Positions 7,779-14,886 of a stretch of DNA of 61,868 nucleotides are shown here, in pieces. The stretch's first letter is position 1. Every line of letters begins with the position of its first letter. Below the pieces are notes generated by a model that searched no databases, was not told the DNA's origin, and saw only the letters and a list, made by a program, of their open reading frames with translations. Source of the DNA: DASSTY01 sp035760645 (GTDB lineage Bacteria; Gemmatimonadota; Gemmatimonadetes; Gemmatimonadales; GWC2-71-9); contig DASTSO010000090.1 in the NCBI GenBank assembly GCA_035760645.1, positions 1-61,868 of the forward strand, read 5' to 3'. A program made the translations under genes and the position numbers.

Positions 7779-9079
7779 GCGCGGCGCCGCGCTGCACGGT
7801 GGTGGTGCCGAGCCGCAACCGCCGCGCGCCGCTCGCGCGGGTGCTCGAGGGGCTCGCGCGGCAGACGGTGCCGGCGGAGGAGCTCGAGGTGATCGTCGTC
7901 CTCGACGACCCGACCGACGACTCCGAGGCGCTGCTCGCGGAGTGGCGCGCGAGCGGCCGGCTGCCCCGCCTCGACTGGGTGGTGCAGCGGCCGCGGCAGG
8001 GTCAGGCGGCGGGACGCAACGCCGGCGCCGCGCGCGCGGGCGCGCCGGTCGTCCTCTTCGTGGACGACGACATGGCGCCCGACCCGGGGCTGGTGGCGGC
8101 GCATCTCGCCGAGCACGCGGCGGCCGCCCCCGGCGAGGTGCGCGTCGTCCTGGGCGACGCGCCTTTCGTGCGCGCGCCGCGCCACGGGCTCTATCCGTTC
8201 GCGGCGTGGGCCTGGTGGGAGGATCTCTTCCGCGAGCGCGCCGCGCCCGGGCATCGGCCGGCGATGCGCGACTTCTGCGCCGGCAACGTCTCGCTCCCGC
8301 GCGCCGCGTTCGAGCGCGCGGGCGGCTACGACGCCGGCTTCACCGGCTACGGCGGCGAGGACTACGAGCTGGGCTGGCGCCTGCTGCGCCAGGGCGCGCG
8401 CTTCGTCGCCGCCCCGGCGGCGCGGGCCGAGCACCACCACGCGGGCGACGTCGCCAAGGTGCTGCGCAACACCCGCCAGGAGGCACACGGCGACCTCCTG
8501 CTCGCCGCGAAGCACCCCGAGCTGGCCGCGGGGCTGCGGCTCGCGCAGCCGCTGCCGCTGCAGACGGCGCTCCTCGCGCGCGTCGCGCTCGCGGCTCCCC
8601 GGCTCGGCGATCTCCTCGTGGGCGCGCTCGTCGCCCTGCTCCCCGGGCTCGAGCGGCGGCGACTGCGGCGGCGCTGGTTCCGCGTCTTCAAGCTCGCCCG
8701 CAACTACGCCTACTGGCGCGGCGTGCGCGACGCGCTGGGCTCGTGGCGCGCGCTGGCGCGCTGGCGCGCCGCGCTCCCGCCGCTCCCGCGCGCGACGCTC
8801 GAGGTGGGTGCCGGGCTCCCGGAGGCGCTGCCCGACGCCATTCCGGTGGACGTGCCGAGCGAGCTGGTGGTCACGCTGCACGGCCGCCCGGTCGGGGTCG
8901 TCCGGCTCCCGGGGCCCACGAGCGCGCCGCTGCGGCCGTGGGTCGCGGAGGAGCTGATCCTGCGCCTCGGCCCCGCGCTCGCCGCCGCGTGGCACGCCGA
9001 CGACGCGCGCCGCGGCGCGGCGCCGTGGTACTTCGACCCCACCGCGCTCCGCTCCACAGGCGGGGCCGCGCCCGCCTGA
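7775..9079 (+). CDS. GT2-family glycosyltransferase with C-terminal GRPVG module
   Basis: 434 residues. The GT2 domain occupies about residues 1-230: TVVVPSRNRRAPL, EVIVVLDDPTDDSE, metal-binding FVDDDMAPDPG, FCAGNVSLPR and GGEDYELGWRLL (catalytic Asp region). A basic helical region follows, and then about residues 350-412 form a second module containing VVTLHGRPVGVVRLPG, resembling the N-terminal module of the upstream gene. The ATG at 7775 overlaps the previous stop (ATGA) and is preceded by GAGGAGG at 7761-7767. The acceptor and donor sugars are unknown. Confidence 0.82.
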   Translation: MSAAPRCTVVVPSRNRRAPLARVLEGLARQTVPAEELEVIVVLDDPTDDSEALLAEWRASGRLPRLDWVVQRPRQGQAAGRNAGAARAGAPVVLFVDDDMAPDPGLVAAHLAEHAAAAPGEVRVVLGDAPFVRAPRHGLYPFAAWAWWEDLFRERAAPGHRPAMRDFCAGNVSLPRAAFERAGGYDAGFTGYGGEDYELGWRLLRQGARFVAAPAARAEHHHAGDVAKVLRNTRQEAHGDLLLAAKHPELAAGLRLAQPLPLQTALLARVALAAPRLGDLLVGALVALLPGLERRRLRRRWFRVFKLARNYAYWRGVRDALGSWRALARWRAALPPLPRATLEVGAGLPEALPDAIPVDVPSELVVTLHGRPVGVVRLPGPTSAPLRPWVAEELILRLGPALAAAWHADDARRGAAPWYFDPTALRSTGGAAPA

Positions 9080-9192
9080 TGCCCGCGCCCGCGCGGCGGG
9101 ACCGGCTCGTCGCGCGCCTCGCCCTCGCCTGGCTTCTCGCCACGGCCGTCTGGTACTTCCTCGGCACGCTATGGGTCCGGGTTACCCGCTGA
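9079..9192 (+). CDS. 37-residue single-helix membrane peptide
   Basis: Small gene that joins its neighbours: its ATG overlaps the stop of the previous glycosyltransferase (TGATG), and its last 22 bases overlap the start of the next gene. The product has a basic N-terminus (ARRDRLVAR), one predicted membrane helix at about residues 10-32 (including LALAWLLATAVWYFLG), and a basic end (WVRVTR). This positional coupling is the main evidence that it is translated. It may be a small partner of the membrane glycosyltransferase encoded next, or only a translational bridge. No homologue is recognised. Confidence 0.5.
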   Translation: MPAPARRDRLVARLALAWLLATAVWYFLGTLWVRVTR

Positions 9193-11126
9193 CGGCGCTC
9201 CTCGCCGTCGGCCTCGCCGCGCTCCTGCTGGTCGCGAGCGCGGGCTGGGGCTACGGGCTCGCGGGCGGGCTCCTCGCGCGCGCGCGCGCGCCGCGCGGCC
9301 TCGCGCCGCTCGTGGCCGTCGCCCTCGGCATGGGCGCGCTCAGCTACGCCGCCTTCGCGCTCGCGCTCGCGGGCTGGCTGCGCCCGTGGGCGCTCGCGCT
9401 CGTCGCGCTCGCCGGCGTCGCGCGCGCGGCGCGGCGCCTCCCCGCCGAGGCGCGCGCCGCGCGCCGCGGGTGGCGCCGGGCGCGCGGGCGCCGCCCCGCG
9501 CTCCTCGCCGCGCCGCTCGCGCGCTGGGCGGCGGCGCTCATGCTGCTCGCGCTCGCCGGCGCGCTCGTGGGCGCGGTGCTCCCCGAGATCGAGTACGACG
9601 CCCTCTGGTACCACCTGGGCTTCCCGGCGCGCTATCTCGCGGCAGGCCGCTTCCTGCCGCTGCCCTGCGAGCACATCGCGCCCTATCCGCACCAGCTCGA
9701 GCTGCTCTACGCCTACCCGCTCGCCGCCGGCCTCGCGCCGGCGGCGAAGCTCCTGCACTACGCGCTGGGCCTGCTCGCCGCGGTCGCGGCCGCATGGCTC
9801 GCCGCGCGGCACGTGGGCCGCCGCTGGGCGCTGCCGGCGGCCGCGCTCGCGCTGCTCGCGCCGACCTACCTGTGGGAGATGACCACGGCGTACGTCGAGC
9901 TCCAGCTCGCGCTCGCCTGCACCCTCGCCGCGGCGCTCGTCCTCGAGTGGCGGCGCACGCGCCGGCCCGCGCTGCTCGGGCTCGCCGGCCTCCTCCTCGG
10001 CCTCGCGCTCGCGACGAAGCACCTCGCCTTCCTGGTCCTCGCGCCGCTCGCGGCGTACCTCCTCGTCGCGCCGGCGGCGACGGCGGGCGCGGCGCGGCCG
10101 CTGCGCACCCGGGTCGCCGACGTCGTCCGGCTCGTGCTGCCGGCGCTCGCGGTGGCGGCGCCGTGGTACGCGCGCGCCTGGGCGCTCACGGGCAACCCGC
10201 TCTTCCCGATGTTCTACGGCGTGCTCGCGCGGCTCGGCGTGCCGATGTGGCGCTGGGACGCGGCGCAGGACGCGGCGTGGAACGCCGTGATGCGCCGCTT
10301 CGGCGACGGGCGGAGCTGGCCCGTGCTCCTCACCCTCCCGTGGCGCATGACCTGGGACGACATGCGCTTCGCGGGCTCGGTGGGCCCCGCCGGGCTCCTC
10401 TTCCTCCCGCCCGCCGCGCTCCTCTGGCGGCGGCTCTCGGGGGGAGTGCGGCTCCTCGCGCTGCTCACGCTCGCCTACGTCCTCGTCTGGGCGAGCCCGT
10501 TCGGGTCGTTCCAGACGCGCTTCCTCGTGCCGATCGTCCCGGTGGCGGCGGTCGTCGCCGCCGGCGGGCTCGCCGCCCTGGGCGCGCTGCTGCGCGCGCT
10601 CGCGTGGCGGCGGGCGTGGACGCTGGTGCAGGCGCTCGTCGTGCTGGTGCTCCTGGTCCAGGTGCCGCCGCTCGTCACCTTCGCCGACTGGCGGCTGGGG
10701 TGGATCCCGAACGTCGTGCACAACGTCCGGCCCACGCCGCTGCTCACCGCGCTGGGACTGCGGCCGGTGGATCGCTACATGCGCACGTGGCTCGAGAGCT
10801 ATCCCGCGGCGCGCTGGATCGACGCGCACGTGCCGGCGACGGGACGGGTGGTGTGGTTCGGGGAGGCGGCGCAGTACTACATGCGCCAGGACGCGATGAT
10901 GGACTACTCCGAGTGCGCCAGGCCGGGGGTGTGGCGGAGCGCGCCCGGCGCGGAGGCCGAGGCGTGGCGCCGGCTGCGCGCGGCCGGGGTCACCCATCTG
11001 GCGTGGGACAAGACGCGCACCGACCTCGACCCCGCCCGGTTCGCGATCCGCTCGCCCGTCTTCCTGCGCGACTACGCCGAGACGGTGTACGAGGATCGGG
11101 TCATTCAGGTCCTGCGGCTGCGCTGA
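9171..11126 (+). CDS. GT-C-like multi-pass membrane glycosyltransferase
   Basis: 651 residues with about ten or more hydrophobic helices and a soluble C-terminal part, the layout of polyprenol-sugar-dependent GT-C enzymes (PMT/ArnT-like, GT39/GT83 type). The first large periplasmic loop begins with acidic EIEYDALWYHLGFP, where GT-C enzymes keep their catalytic Asp/Glu. LATKHLAFLVLAPLAAYL and WYARAWALTGNPLFPMFY fit the helix-loop pattern of this superfamily. It is the last gene of the operon and meets the sigma factor gene tail to tail, overlapping by 26 bases. It may decorate the exported glycan in the periplasm, or act on proteins. Confidence 0.75.
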   Translation: MGPGYPLTALLAVGLAALLLVASAGWGYGLAGGLLARARAPRGLAPLVAVALGMGALSYAAFALALAGWLRPWALALVALAGVARAARRLPAEARAARRGWRRARGRRPALLAAPLARWAAALMLLALAGALVGAVLPEIEYDALWYHLGFPARYLAAGRFLPLPCEHIAPYPHQLELLYAYPLAAGLAPAAKLLHYALGLLAAVAAAWLAARHVGRRWALPAAALALLAPTYLWEMTTAYVELQLALACTLAAALVLEWRRTRRPALLGLAGLLLGLALATKHLAFLVLAPLAAYLLVAPAATAGAARPLRTRVADVVRLVLPALAVAAPWYARAWALTGNPLFPMFYGVLARLGVPMWRWDAAQDAAWNAVMRRFGDGRSWPVLLTLPWRMTWDDMRFAGSVGPAGLLFLPPAALLWRRLSGGVRLLALLTLAYVLVWASPFGSFQTRFLVPIVPVAAVVAAGGLAALGALLRALAWRRAWTLVQALVVLVLLVQVPPLVTFADWRLGWIPNVVHNVRPTPLLTALGLRPVDRYMRTWLESYPAARWIDAHVPATGRVVWFGEAAQYYMRQDAMMDYSECARPGVWRSAPGAEAEAWRRLRAAGVTHLAWDKTRTDLDPARFAIRSPVFLRDYAETVYEDRVIQVLRLR

Positions 11127-12405
11127 GCGGCACGGCCGCCGCGCGGGCGAGGAGCAGCGCGCGCTCGCGGGCGTTCCCGGCGAGCGCCGCGGCGCGCTCG
11201 AGCTCGGCGCGCGCCTCGGCGCCGCGGCCCAGCTTGAGGAGGAAGTCGGCGCGCACGGCGGGGAGGAGATGATAGCTCGCGAGCGCCTTCTCCGAGGCGA
11301 GCCCGTCCACCACGGCGAGCCCCGCCGCGGGCCCGAACGCCATCGCGAGCGCGACGGCGCGGTTGAGCTCGACGACGGGCGACGGCGCCGCCTCGGCGAG
11401 CGCGTCGTAGAGCGCGGCGATGCGGGGCCAGTCGGTCTCCGCGGGCGTGCGGGCGCGGGCGTGGCAGGCGGCAATCGCGGCCTGGAGGGCGTAGGGGCCG
11501 AGCGCCTCGCGGCGCGCGCCGGCCAGGGCCTCGGCGCGCGCGAGGGCGGCGAGCCCGCGGCGGATGAGCAGCTGGTCCCAGCGCCCGCGGTCCTGGTCGA
11601 GGAGGAGCACCGGCTCGCCGCCGGGCCCGACGCGGGCGCGCAGCCGCGAGGCCTGGATCTCCATCAGCGCCACGAGCCCGTGCACCTCGGGCTCCTCCAC
11701 GGCGAGCCCGGCGAGGATGCGGCCCAGCCGCAGCGCGTCCTCGCAGAGCGCGGGACGCACCCAGTCGTCGCCGGCGCTCGCGGTGTAGCCCTCGTTGAAG
11801 ACGAGATAGATCACCTGCAGCACCGAGGCGAGGCGGGCCGCGAGCTCGGCGCCGCGCGGCACCTCGAACGGCACCCGCGCCTCGGCGAGCGTGCGCTTGG
11901 CGCGCACGATCCGCTGCGCGATGGTGGCGGTGGGGACGAGGAAGGCGCGCGCGATCTCCTCGGTGGTGAGCCCGCCGAGGAGCCGCAGCGTGAGCGCCAC
12001 CCGCGCCTCGGTCGAGAGCACGGGGTGGCAGCAGGTGAAGACGAGGCGCAGGAGGTCGTCGCCGACGGGATCGTCGAGCGCCGTGTCGAGGTCGGGCGCG
12101 GTGCGCTCGAGCGCCTCGAGCTCGACACCGAGCTCGGCGTGCTTGCGCTCGAGGCGCGTGTCGCGCCGGAGCGCGTCGATCGCGCGCCGCTTGGCGACGG
12201 CCATGAGCCAGGCGCCCGGGTTCGCCGGGACGCCCGACTCGGGCCACTTCTCGAGCGCCACGACCAGCGCGTCCTGCGCCAGGTCCTCGGCGAGCCCGAC
12301 GTCGCGCACCAGGCGCGCGAGCCCGGCGATGAGCTTCGCCGACTCGATCCGCCAGACCGCCTCGATCGCGCGGTGCGCGTCGCGGTGCGCGTCCGCCGTG
12401 CTCAC
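11101..12405 (-). CDS. ECF42-type RNA polymerase sigma factor
   Basis: 434 residues, much longer than a plain ECF sigma factor. The sigma-2 region is near residues 14-85 (LVRDVGLAEDLAQDALVVAL, AKRRAIDALRR), sigma-4 near 135-190 (LTLRLLGGLTTEEIARAFL). The remaining ~240 residues form the helical, TPR-like C-terminal extension typical of the ECF42 group (LVFNEGYTAS, RGLAALARAEAL, ELNRAVALAM). Members are encoded beside DGPF/YCII proteins, as here, and lack a classical anti-sigma factor. The GTG at 12405 overlaps the stop of the DGPF gene (GTGA). Probably directs its own operon from the promoter at 13328-13355. Confidence 0.9.
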   Translation of the reverse strand: MSTADAHRDAHRAIEAVWRIESAKLIAGLARLVRDVGLAEDLAQDALVVALEKWPESGVPANPGAWLMAVAKRRAIDALRRDTRLERKHAELGVELEALERTAPDLDTALDDPVGDDLLRLVFTCCHPVLSTEARVALTLRLLGGLTTEEIARAFLVPTATIAQRIVRAKRTLAEARVPFEVPRGAELAARLASVLQVIYLVFNEGYTASAGDDWVRPALCEDALRLGRILAGLAVEEPEVHGLVALMEIQASRLRARVGPGGEPVLLLDQDRGRWDQLLIRRGLAALARAEALAGARREALGPYALQAAIAACHARARTPAETDWPRIAALYDALAEAAPSPVVELNRAVALAMAFGPAAGLAVVDGLASEKALASYHLLPAVRADFLLKLGRGAEARAELERAAALAGNARERALLLARAAAVPLSAAAGPE

Positions 12406-12794
12406 TGCGCCGGGGCGGCCTCGGCGCTGAGCTTCGCGCAATCCGCCTCGCCGAGCGCGGGCGCCTCGTAGAGCTGCCGCACCTCGCACTCGCCGTCGCC
12501 GGCGACCTCGAGGAAGCGGCGGGTGAGGGCGAGCGCCTCCTCCTTCGACGCCGCGGCGAGGATCGCGAAGCCGCCGAGCACCTCCTTCGCCTCGGTGAAC
12601 GGCCCGTCGGTCACCGTCACCGTGCCGCCGTCGCGACGGACGCGGAAGCCGAGGGCGCTCGGCAGGCAGCCCTCGGTGGCGAGCAGCACGCCCTTGGCCG
12701 AGAACTCCTCGATGAGCCTGCCCATCGCCTCCATCTCCTCCTGCGTGGGCGGGGTGGCGCGCTCGACGGCCTTGAAGATCGAGAGATAACGCAT
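12402..12794 (-). CDS. DGPF/YCII-related protein, sigma-factor associated
   Basis: 130-residue cytoplasmic protein of the YCII-related, DGPF-domain family. It begins MRYLSIFKAVE and has TVTDGPFTEAKEVLGGFAI, where DGPF is the name-giving motif (about residues 62-65), followed by a helix and GDGECEVRQLYEAP. The ATG at 12794 has GAGGAGA upstream. The stop overlaps the GTG of the ECF42 sigma gene, so the two are translationally coupled. Family members are assumed to take part in the ECF42 circuit, but their biochemical activity is not established. Confidence 0.85.
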   Translation of the reverse strand: MRYLSIFKAVERATPPTQEEMEAMGRLIEEFSAKGVLLATEGCLPSALGFRVRRDGGTVTVTDGPFTEAKEVLGGFAILAAASKEEALALTRRFLEVAGDGECEVRQLYEAPALGEADCAKLSAEAAPAQ

Positions 12795-12820
12795 GGTCCG
12801 GTCTCCTCGGAGGTGACGGT

Positions 12821-13246
12821 TCACTGGCGGGCGGCGACCTGGGCGCGGAGCCGCTCCTCCTGCTCCCGGAGCTCGGGCGTGAACTCGTCGCCGAAATCCT
12901 CGGCCTCGAAGACCGGCCGGATCTCGAGCACCGACTCCGCGCCCGTGGGGTTGGGGCAGCGCTTCGCCCACTCGACCGCCTCGTCGAGCGACTTGACCTG
13001 CCAGAGCCAGAAGCCGGCGATCAGCTCCTTCGTCTCGGCGAAGGGGCCGTCCACCACGGTGCGCTGCGCGCCCGAGAACACGACCCGCGCCCCCGCCGAG
13101 CTCGGCTTGAGGCCCTCGCCGGCCAGCATGACGCCGGCCTTCACCAGCTCCTCGTTGTAGCGGCCCATCGCCTCCAGCAGCTCCTGCTTCGGCATCACTC
13201 CGGCCTCGGTGTCCCGGTCGGCCCGGACCATGACCATGACGCGCAT
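12821..13246 (-). CDS. DGPF/YCII-related protein, first gene of the ECF42 operon
   Basis: 141 residues, paralogue of the next gene. It starts MRVMVMVRADRDTEAG and contains TVVDGPFAETKELIAGFWL with the DGPF motif, then EWAKRCPNP and EIRPVFEAEDFG, typical of DGPF proteins that accompany ECF42 sigma factors. The ATG at 13246 was chosen over one at 13252, because AGGAG ends six bases before it and would touch the earlier one. About 80 bases upstream is a candidate ECF42 promoter. Its function is unknown beyond the genetic association. Confidence 0.85.
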   Translation of the reverse strand: MRVMVMVRADRDTEAGVMPKQELLEAMGRYNEELVKAGVMLAGEGLKPSSAGARVVFSGAQRTVVDGPFAETKELIAGFWLWQVKSLDEAVEWAKRCPNPTGAESVLEIRPVFEAEDFGDEFTPELREQEERLRAQVAARQ

Positions 13247-13327
13247 CGCCATCTCCTTGCGGTGGTGAGGGTTCGGAGCTCCACCCGCGGGCGCCGCGGG
13301 GCGGCGCCGGCGGGGGCTCTACCACTA

Positions 13328-13355
13328 CGTCGAACGGGGGGGCGGGAAATCGACA
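13328..13355 (-). promoter_or_regulatory. Candidate ECF42-type promoter of the DGPF-sigma operon
   Basis: On the minus strand TGTCGA (13355-13350) is followed after 17 bases by CGACG (13332-13328). My recollection of the ECF42 group consensus is TGTCGA at -35 and CGA(T/C)-like at -10, so this would be an autoregulatory promoter. It lies about 80 bases before the first DGPF gene. Confidence 0.5.
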
Positions 13356-13358
13356 GGA

Positions 13359-13527
13359 CTGGCGCGGCCTTGAAAGGCCGGCTCGGCGGGGGCTGCCGAC
13401 AGCAGCCTCGGCGCCGATGGCCGTTCGGGCTCCCCCGGGCTGGGCCCGAGGGCTTCCGAAGCGCACCGGAGCCGAGCGCCCTCTCAGGGCGCCCCGCCGA
13501 GCCGGCCTTTCAAGGCCGACGCGCCAG
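13359..13527. repeat. 169-bp palindromic, multi-hairpin element
   Basis: The ends are near-perfect inverted repeats: 13359-13391 matches the complement of 13492-13527 except for a three-base insertion, so the element begins CTGGCGC and ends GCGCCAG. The 100-base interior contains more hairpins: GGCTGC/GCAGCC around a five-base loop, TCGGGC/GCCCGA, and GCGCCCT/AGGGCGC around CTC. No reading frame explains it. It could be a structured RNA, a bidirectional terminator for the lipoprotein gene at 13565, or a small non-autonomous mobile element. It fills most of the 318-base gap between genes. Confidence 0.6.
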
Positions 13528-13564
13528 GAGCAGGACGGATTCTATCGCGGGCCGCGCGGGCCCG

Positions 13565-14005
13565 CTACTTCCCCTCGATGATCCGCTGGAGCACCTGGCG
13601 CGCGGTGTCGTTGTCGTGCGCGACGAGGTTGGTCTTCACGTTGACGTCCACGCGGGTCTGGTCGTCGGTGACGCGCGTGAGGTTCACGTCCACGTCCTTG
13701 TCGCCGAGCTTGCCGTGGAGCGCGCGGTGCTCGCTGCTGTTCATGTCCTCGACGCTGGAGATCTGGATGCTCATCCCCTCCATCGCCGTGCGCGCCTGGG
13801 ACACCGCCTGGTCGAGCGAGCCGTTCACGCTGCCCTGCACGCCGGCGTTGCTCATGTAGGTCGCGCCCGCCGCGCCCGCGCCGGCCGCCGCCGCGGCGAC
13901 GCAGCCGCCCGTGCCGAGCGCGGCGAGCGTGCCGAGCGTGCCGAGCGCGGCGAGCGCCATCCGGAGCGCGCCCGTCGCGCGCCGCGTTCCGTTCCGGTTC
14001 CGCAT
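13565..14005 (-). CDS. Small lipoprotein, DUF3568-like
   Basis: 146 residues with a signal sequence and lipobox LGTGGC (lipidated Cys about residue 35), so a membrane-anchored periplasmic or outer-membrane protein. After an Ala/Gly-rich linker, the folded part (SLDQAVSQARTAMEGM, ALHGKLGDKDVDVNLTRV, TRVDVNVKTN) resembles DUF3568-type proteins that predict a beta-sandwich with one helix. It ends shortly after QVLQRIIEGK. The ATG at 14005 has AGGAGG six bases upstream. It is a paralogue of the next gene (14094). Function unknown. Confidence 0.7.
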   Translation of the reverse strand: MRNRNGTRRATGALRMALAALGTLGTLAALGTGGCVAAAAAGAGAAGATYMSNAGVQGSVNGSLDQAVSQARTAMEGMSIQISSVEDMNSSEHRALHGKLGDKDVDVNLTRVTDDQTRVDVNVKTNLVAHDNDTARQVLQRIIEGK

Positions 14006-14041
14006 CTTCGCCTCCTTGCTGCTGGTCCGCCGGCGCCGGCA

Positions 14042-14077
14042 CGACGACGCCCCGGTCGCGTGACCGGGGCGTCGTCG
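14042..14077 (-). terminator. Hairpin between two lipoprotein genes
   Basis: A perfect 16-bp stem (14042-14057 with 14062-14077) closes a four-base loop, directly downstream of the lipoprotein gene that stops at 14094. There is no T-rich tract on either side, so the terminator call rests on stem strength and position. Confidence 0.6.
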
Positions 14078-14093
14078 CCCTGCCCGGCGCCGC

Positions 14094-14801
14094 TCAGCGC
14101 TGCGGCGCGCCCGTGGTGTCGGTGCGCGTGACGTGCGTCGAGTCGGTGGTGGTCGTCTGCATGTGCGTCGAGTCCATCGTCCGCAGGTGCATCGAGTCGG
14201 TCGTCGTCGTGCCCGCGACGCCGCTCGAGTCGGTGCGCGTGACGGTGGTGCTGTCGGACCGCATCGGCTGGTAGCCGCTCGTGGCCGGCGGGGTGGCCGT
14301 GGTGGTGCTGCCGGCGTTGAAGTTCGCCCCGGTGCTGGTGCTGCTGCCGGTGCTGCTGCTCGTGCCGCCCGCCGCGTCGGTGCTGCTGCCGCTCTTGGCG
14401 AGGATCGCCGAGAGGATCTGCTCCGAGGTGCCGCGCTCGTAGTTCACTTCGCTCTTCTTCGCGGTGACCTCGACCTGGGTCTGGTTCGAGCCCTTGTCCT
14501 TCAGCTCGATCGTGATGTCCATGTCGTTCAGCTTGCCGTGCATCTCGTACTCGCTGCCGGTCGGCGAGCCCTCGGTGTTCGTCGGGGTGATGTTCATCTC
14601 CGTCATCACCTGCCGCGAGCGCTCGGCGAGCTGCGCCAACGTCCCCTGTGCCGTGGCCTGCGACTGCCGACCGGTCCAGTAGAGCGCCCCCACGGCGCCC
14701 GCCCCGGCCGCCACCGCCGTCCCGGTCGAGCAGGCCGTCACCCCGCCCCCGACCGCGACCATCGCCACTGCCACCGCCCCCATCAGCGTCGCCCTCGTCA
14801 T
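14094..14801 (-). CDS. Lipoprotein with DUF3568-like domain and Thr/Ser-rich tail
   Basis: 235 residues. Signal sequence with lipobox VTACS (Cys about 24), then a domain similar to the neighbouring paralogue: LAQLAERSRQVMTEMNI, MHGKLNDMDITIELKD, TQVEVTAKKSEVNYERG. From about residue 140 the chain is a low-complexity Ser/Thr/Gly region with repeated TDST-H motifs (DSTHMQTTTTDSTHV), likely unstructured and exposed. The ATG at 14801 was preferred to one at 14837 because GGAGGAG lies just upstream. Function unknown. Confidence 0.7.
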   Translation of the reverse strand: MTRATLMGAVAVAMVAVGGGVTACSTGTAVAAGAGAVGALYWTGRQSQATAQGTLAQLAERSRQVMTEMNITPTNTEGSPTGSEYEMHGKLNDMDITIELKDKGSNQTQVEVTAKKSEVNYERGTSEQILSAILAKSGSSTDAAGGTSSSTGSSTSTGANFNAGSTTTATPPATSGYQPMRSDSTTVTRTDSSGVAGTTTTDSMHLRTMDSTHMQTTTTDSTHVTRTDTTGAPQR

Positions 14802-14886
14802 AGCTCCTCCCCTGGTGCACGGATCCTGTGAGCCCACTGGCGCTCGATAAATGGCCCGGCGGGCGGGGGAGGGGCTGCGACGCAGG

